From Planctomycetaceae bacterium (GTDB lineage Bacteria; Planctomycetota; Planctomycetia; Pirellulales; Pirellulaceae): 17,873 bases of DNA. The stretch covers positions 1 to 17,873 of the forward strand of contig REEF01000592.1 in the NCBI GenBank assembly GCA_007695205.1, written 5' to 3'. Every line of letters begins with the position of its first letter. The first letter of the stretch is position 1. Shown piece after piece: positions 14,480-17,873 of this stretch. The notes under the pieces were generated by a model. The model searched no databases, was not told the DNA's origin, and saw nothing but the letters and a program-made list of their open reading frames with translations. The position numbers and the translations under genes are program-made.

Positions 14480-15244
14480 ATGCTTGTTCTTTCTCGCAGT
14501 CAAAACGAAAAAATCGTATTCCCTCGATTGGCCATCACCGTCGAGGTTCTTCAGATCAGCAAAAGCAAGGTGCGAATCGGCGTCAAGGCGCCCAAGGACA
14601 TTTCGGTGCTCCGAGATGAACTGGCGTCTGCTGACCACCCGGAAGCTTCGCCGGCAGCTTTCAGCACCTCCCCTCGAAAACTGTCCCACGCTTTACGGAA
14701 CCGGTTGCACACGGCCCAACTGGCCCTCCGGCTGTCCCAGCGTCTGATGAGTCTCGGGCGGCAGGATGAGGCTCAGGACACGCTGCAGCGAGCCTTAGAC
14801 GAATTCGCGGCGGTGGAATCCAAGCTGGAGGAACACTTTCCTGCGGATCAATCGACGCGACGGCGAGCGCTGGTGGTGGACGACAACGCCAACGAGAGCG
14901 AATTGTTGGCGGCGTATCTACGGGCCTGCGGTTACCAAGTGGAAACGGCTCGAGATGGCTGGGATGCGATGACCAAACTGGACGCGTCCGAGCAGCCGGA
15001 CGTCTTGCTGCTGGACATGGCCATGCCACGTTGCGACGGCCCTTCGATGTTGGACAATCTACGAGATGACACTCGCTATGATGACCTGACCGTCTTTGCG
15101 GTGACGGGCAGCCAGCCGGACAGCTTCATGGAGAATCAAGCCTGCTCGCGAGTGGACCAGTGGTTCCTGAAACCGGTCGACCCCGAAAAACTGGTGCGAG
15201 CAATGAATCGCATGCTAGTGCCGGCCAAGGCGTCGGTCAATTGA
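14480..15244 (+). CDS. CsrA domain fused to a response-regulator receiver (REC) domain
   Basis: A 254-aa cytoplasmic fusion. Residues 1-47 are a complete CsrA/RsmA domain (MLVLSRSQNEKIVF...VRIGVKAPKDISVLRDEL). It keeps the RNA-contact residues L4, R6 and R45 (equivalent to E. coli R44). Residues ~66-120 form two predicted helices beginning KLSHALRNRLHTAQLALRL, which resemble the DHp hairpin of histidine kinases around H70. Residues ~128-248 are a full REC domain: acidic pocket D134-D135, phospho-acceptor D179 (VLLLDMAMPRCDG), switch T209 (AVTGS) and K231 (FLKPVD). No DNA-binding domain is present, so the output should be RNA binding, tuned by phosphorylation. ATG 14480 is chosen over the longer open frame from 14264 because AAGGAG lies 7 nt upstream and CsrA proteins begin exactly with this Met-Leu. 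The partner kinase is not in the window. CsrA is normally a stand-alone protein of about 60 aa. Confidence 0.9.
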   Translation: MLVLSRSQNEKIVFPRLAITVEVLQISKSKVRIGVKAPKDISVLRDELASADHPEASPAAFSTSPRKLSHALRNRLHTAQLALRLSQRLMSLGRQDEAQDTLQRALDEFAAVESKLEEHFPADQSTRRRALVVDDNANESELLAAYLRACGYQVETARDGWDAMTKLDASEQPDVLLLDMAMPRCDGPSMLDNLRDDTRYDDLTVFAVTGSQPDSFMENQACSRVDQWFLKPVDPEKLVRAMNRMLVPAKASVN

Positions 15245-15260
15245 CCCCAACGTTGGGGTC
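15243..15260. terminator. Perfect 18-bp palindrome at the end of csrA-REC
   Basis: GACCCCAACGTTGGGGTC is its own reverse complement and overlaps the TGA stop codon at 15242-15244. As RNA it could form a 7-bp GC-rich stem with a four-base loop. It stands between two convergent genes, 47 bp before the HzsA-like stop, and could stop transcription from either side. No U-tract follows on either strand. Confidence 0.45.
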
Positions 15261-15307
15261 GATTTCGATCGGACACCGATGGGCGAGTACACGGAGGCTG
15301 ACGCCCG

Positions 15308-17779
15308 TCAAAATTGGCCGTCATGGCCGTCATGGCCGCTGGGCTGCAGCCACAGGGATCGCCAGTAGTCCTGATCCGCGCGGAAGACATCCAGCGGCTG
15401 GCTGGACGGATCGAACGACGGCGGCAGGATGCCGAACCGGATCAATTCCCGGATGTACTGGTGATTGGGGACGAACCCCTCGGCGCCGTAACGCGGCTGG
15501 GCATCCAATTCCGCCTGGCCTTGAGATAGACTGGCCAACAGGCGTTGATAAGCAGGGTCGTTCGTATCTGCGAAGATCGCGCCACAGCTTTCGTAGCCGC
15601 CGGCTTCCGCAGCCAGCGGCGCCAGCAGCAAGCTGGATTTTTCGGGTCGCGAAAAGTTCAGCAGGATATGCTCGCTGAATTGCGTCAGCGGATCGTCCGG
15701 GATAACGACCCGTTCGTGGATCCCCACCTCGCGCGATACGCCTCGTTGGGCTCGAGCCACGAGCGGGCGAAACGGCAACGCGCGCCCCTGTTCGTTCTGC
15801 GGGTCGCGCAGCGCGTGGCAGTCCCCACATCGCTCCTGGAGCAACCCGTGATTTTCGCCGAAAACGCGGCCTGTGGCTCGACCGGCAACACCTTGATCCA
15901 CGGCGTTGCGCAGCCCCGCATAACTGCCGGCGAAGGGGGCCCCGCTCTCGATCCATAACCAGACCGTCCGCCACTGTTCGGGCGACGCGACGACCTCGTG
16001 ATGCCCGCCGCTGAGCTTCTCCAGCAGCGGGCTGGCGGAACTGCCGATGGTCCGCGGCGGGTAGTTACCCAAACCGTTTCGCCCATCAGCGACCTGCAGA
16101 TGGGCCAGCAGGCTGAAGTAGCTGTGCGACCACACGGGCCCCAAATCGCCGCTCAGCAACACCCCCGCTTCGCGTCGTTCCGGACCGTGACAGGCCACGC
16201 AATGCTGGTCCAGGATCGGTTGGATGTCGCGGGTAAAGTCCAAAACATCGGGGAAGCCGTCGAACGGTTCGATCCGATGCGGCGGGCGATTCCGACGAAA
16301 GACGTCCGCCAGGCTGCCCAGCTCCGGGGTGTTCGTCCGCGGCTCGTGGCACCCCACACAACCGGTCACCTCGCCGGGCATCACCGTCGTGAAACTGTGC
16401 ATGCGTTTGACCGACAGATCGTTTTCATCCAACGCTACGAAAAAGATCGGGCGGCCGGCAGGGATCTCGAAGAAAGCCGATCCATCCTCTTCAACCGGAA
16501 CGGTCCCCAACACGCGGTTCAACGTGAACTGACCCAGCCACGATACCAGATCGGGTCCGCCGCTGAAATTCACCGGCTTCGGCAGATCTTCCAGCACCAG
16601 CAGACGCTTGATCTCGCCGCGAGCAACACCTTCCAGTTCCCGGCTGCGGTAGATGTCCGCCAGGAACAATTGGCCCGTCGTTTCCTGCGGCCGGACACGC
16701 GGCGGGATGACCGTTTCTACAGGTCGCGACCGGATCGCACGCGGCTCGTACACCTGGCCATCGCCGTCCCACGTGTACAGCGTCTGCATGTTGCCCGATC
16801 GGTCCATCCGGCGAAGCTCTTTACCATGAGCCACCAGGAACACGTCCTGGGAAACGGGATAGGGGTCCTTGATCAAGGCCGGCCGGCCATGCAATTGCCG
16901 CGCCGACCGCCGCTCGTCCGGTCCCGCCTTGGCCGACACGATGGTCGCGAATCCGCGATGATCGTTGATGCCATGCCCGGGCGAAAAAGTCGCCAGGATT
17001 TCGTCGCTGCCCGGTATCGGTTTGGCAGCGATCATCACGATCCCCGGATGCATATTGCCGTAAAAGGGCTGCTGATTCGTTCCGTCCGGATTCATCGTCC
17101 AAAGATGATGGAATTCGACCTGGCTGCGATCGACGTATTCCCAGCGGGTGTACAAGATGCGTCCGTCAGGCAGCATCCAAGGCGTGTTATCGTGAGCCGT
17201 GTTGAACGACAGCCGCCGAATATCTCCGCCGTCGGCGTCGCATCGGTACAACACGCCCACTTGTGTCATCCAGCAGGCAACCCAACTGCGACATCGTGTC
17301 GACACAAAGACGATCCCGCCATCCGGCAGGTACGCCGGTTCGTAATCGTCATACGGCCCGTCGGTCAGTTGCCGCAACCCGCTGCCGTCCAACCGGATCT
17401 CGTACAGATGATAGTAATCGGTACCTGCCTTCAGATACGAGAAGATGGCTTTCTTGCCGTCGTAATGGACCTGGGGATCGCGGATCGAGCCTCCTTCGGC
17501 ATCCAGCAGCACCGCCGCTTGGCCGGTCCTCAGATCCAGCTTCATCAAGCGGCCCTCGGACGGGCCACCGTTGCCCGAATAGGCCTTCTGATGATGGTCG
17601 TCACAGAAGTAGCCGATGTTGGCGTACCAATGAGAATCTTCGTAGGTCTGCCGGACGGCGAACAGCACCTGGTCCACACCTGGTACCAAAGAATGCCTGC
17701 CTTCCTCAGCGGATGCAGCGTCCCCGCCCAGCCCCATCGCGACCACCGCCAGCAGCAACCACCCACGCAGAACGTTCAT
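15308..17779 (-). CDS. Secreted HzsA-like protein with propeller-like region and three c-type haem motifs
   Basis: An 823-aa exported protein resembling the alpha subunit of anammox hydrazine synthase (HzsA, about 800 aa), a relationship often seen for planctomycete proteins outside anammox bacteria. The signal peptide is MNVLRGWLLLAVVAMGLGGDAASA. Residues ~80-350 carry PD40/TolB-like propeller motifs (GSGLRQLTDGPYDDYEPAYL, then LPDGGIVFVSTR, DNTPWMLPDGRILYTRWEY). The C-terminal half has three CxxCH haem sites: C474-V-G-C477-H, C527-V-A-C530-H (in a planctomycete cytochrome-type context, DIQPILDQHCVACHGPE) and C651-G-D-C654-H. It therefore probably binds haem c in the periplasm and transfers electrons or acts on small molecules. 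Hydrazine synthesis should not be assumed; no HzsB or HzsC gene is in the window. Start: AAGGAG at 17788-17793, 8 nt before ATG. The last residues repeat Gly-His-Asp. No neighbour suggests its partner. Confidence 0.87.
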   Translation of the reverse strand: MNVLRGWLLLAVVAMGLGGDAASAEEGRHSLVPGVDQVLFAVRQTYEDSHWYANIGYFCDDHHQKAYSGNGGPSEGRLMKLDLRTGQAAVLLDAEGGSIRDPQVHYDGKKAIFSYLKAGTDYYHLYEIRLDGSGLRQLTDGPYDDYEPAYLPDGGIVFVSTRCRSWVACWMTQVGVLYRCDADGGDIRRLSFNTAHDNTPWMLPDGRILYTRWEYVDRSQVEFHHLWTMNPDGTNQQPFYGNMHPGIVMIAAKPIPGSDEILATFSPGHGINDHRGFATIVSAKAGPDERRSARQLHGRPALIKDPYPVSQDVFLVAHGKELRRMDRSGNMQTLYTWDGDGQVYEPRAIRSRPVETVIPPRVRPQETTGQLFLADIYRSRELEGVARGEIKRLLVLEDLPKPVNFSGGPDLVSWLGQFTLNRVLGTVPVEEDGSAFFEIPAGRPIFFVALDENDLSVKRMHSFTTVMPGEVTGCVGCHEPRTNTPELGSLADVFRRNRPPHRIEPFDGFPDVLDFTRDIQPILDQHCVACHGPERREAGVLLSGDLGPVWSHSYFSLLAHLQVADGRNGLGNYPPRTIGSSASPLLEKLSGGHHEVVASPEQWRTVWLWIESGAPFAGSYAGLRNAVDQGVAGRATGRVFGENHGLLQERCGDCHALRDPQNEQGRALPFRPLVARAQRGVSREVGIHERVVIPDDPLTQFSEHILLNFSRPEKSSLLLAPLAAEAGGYESCGAIFADTNDPAYQRLLASLSQGQAELDAQPRYGAEGFVPNHQYIRELIRFGILPPSFDPSSQPLDVFRADQDYWRSLWLQPSGHDGHDGQF

Positions 17780-17795
17780 CGGTCGATCTCCTTCC

Positions 17796-17824
17796 CATCA
17801 CGGCACGACTTTTCATCACGGCAC
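17796..17824. repeat. Direct repeat upstream of the HzsA-like gene
   Basis: CATCACGGCAC occurs at 17796-17806 and again at 17814-17824, an 18-bp period close to two helical turns, just upstream of the Shine-Dalgarno site of the minus-strand gene. It could be a binding site for a dimeric regulator or a chance duplication; the rest of the upstream region lies beyond the window. Confidence 0.3.
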
Positions 17825-17873
17825 CATGGCCCCTCTTGCCGCCCCCCGCCAAGAACCCGACATTCTCCCATGA

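Overview
The window looks like moderately GC-rich chromosomal DNA from a member of the Planctomycetes, most likely a Pirellulales-type bacterium. This is inferred from content rather than from a marker gene. The clues are a secreted HzsA-like multihaem protein, a PSP1 (YaaT/RicT-like) gene next to a Minf_1886-family gene, two signal peptidase I genes with large extra domains, and a perfect 29-nt intergenic palindrome of a kind I associate with planctomycete genomes. Several genes lack clear Shine-Dalgarno sites. I see no transposase, integrase, tRNA, rRNA or CRISPR array.

Layout. Positions 46-3329 (+) hold a PfkB-family sugar kinase and then an exported Dcp-type M3 metallopeptidase. A palindrome at 3355-3383 separates the peptidase from a convergent minus-strand operon at 6617-3401. 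In transcription order that operon is PSP1 protein, Minf_1886-family protein, a small tail-anchored membrane protein that overlaps its neighbour by GTGA, and a secreted C25 (gingipain-like) cysteine peptidase. A plausible sigma70-type promoter lies at 6724-6753. Upstream on the same strand (8215-6791) is a membrane-anchored coiled-coil protein of unknown function. It is divergent from ispG (8636-9793, +), the penultimate step of the MEP isoprenoid pathway, with a 420-bp gap between them.

ispG converges, with 10 bp between stop codons, on a minus-strand cluster: signal peptidase I paralogue B (13929-12595), paralogue A (12438-10657) and an LptB-like ABC ATPase (10631-9804). All three relate to envelope biogenesis: cleavage of exported preproteins and power for LPS transport. 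Both peptidases keep the Ser/Lys dyad but carry a four-cysteine zinc-ribbon-like insert and a large beta-rich insert resembling a concanavalin/LamG fold.

After a 550-bp gap comes a plus-strand gene (14480-15244) that fuses CsrA (RNA-binding translational regulator) through a two-helix, DHp-like linker to a phosphoreceiver (REC) domain. Its leader is rich in GGA motifs and has a hairpin against the ribosome-binding site, which suggests phosphorylation-linked post-transcriptional control with autoregulation. It ends in a perfect 18-bp palindrome and converges on the last gene (17779-15308, -), a secreted protein with a beta-propeller-like N-terminal half and three CxxCH haem sites that resembles the alpha subunit of hydrazine synthase.

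The observations most worth pursuing are the CsrA-linker-REC fusion with its leader and the tandem multidomain signal peptidases next to lptB. All assignments come from reading motifs by eye; no database search was run.
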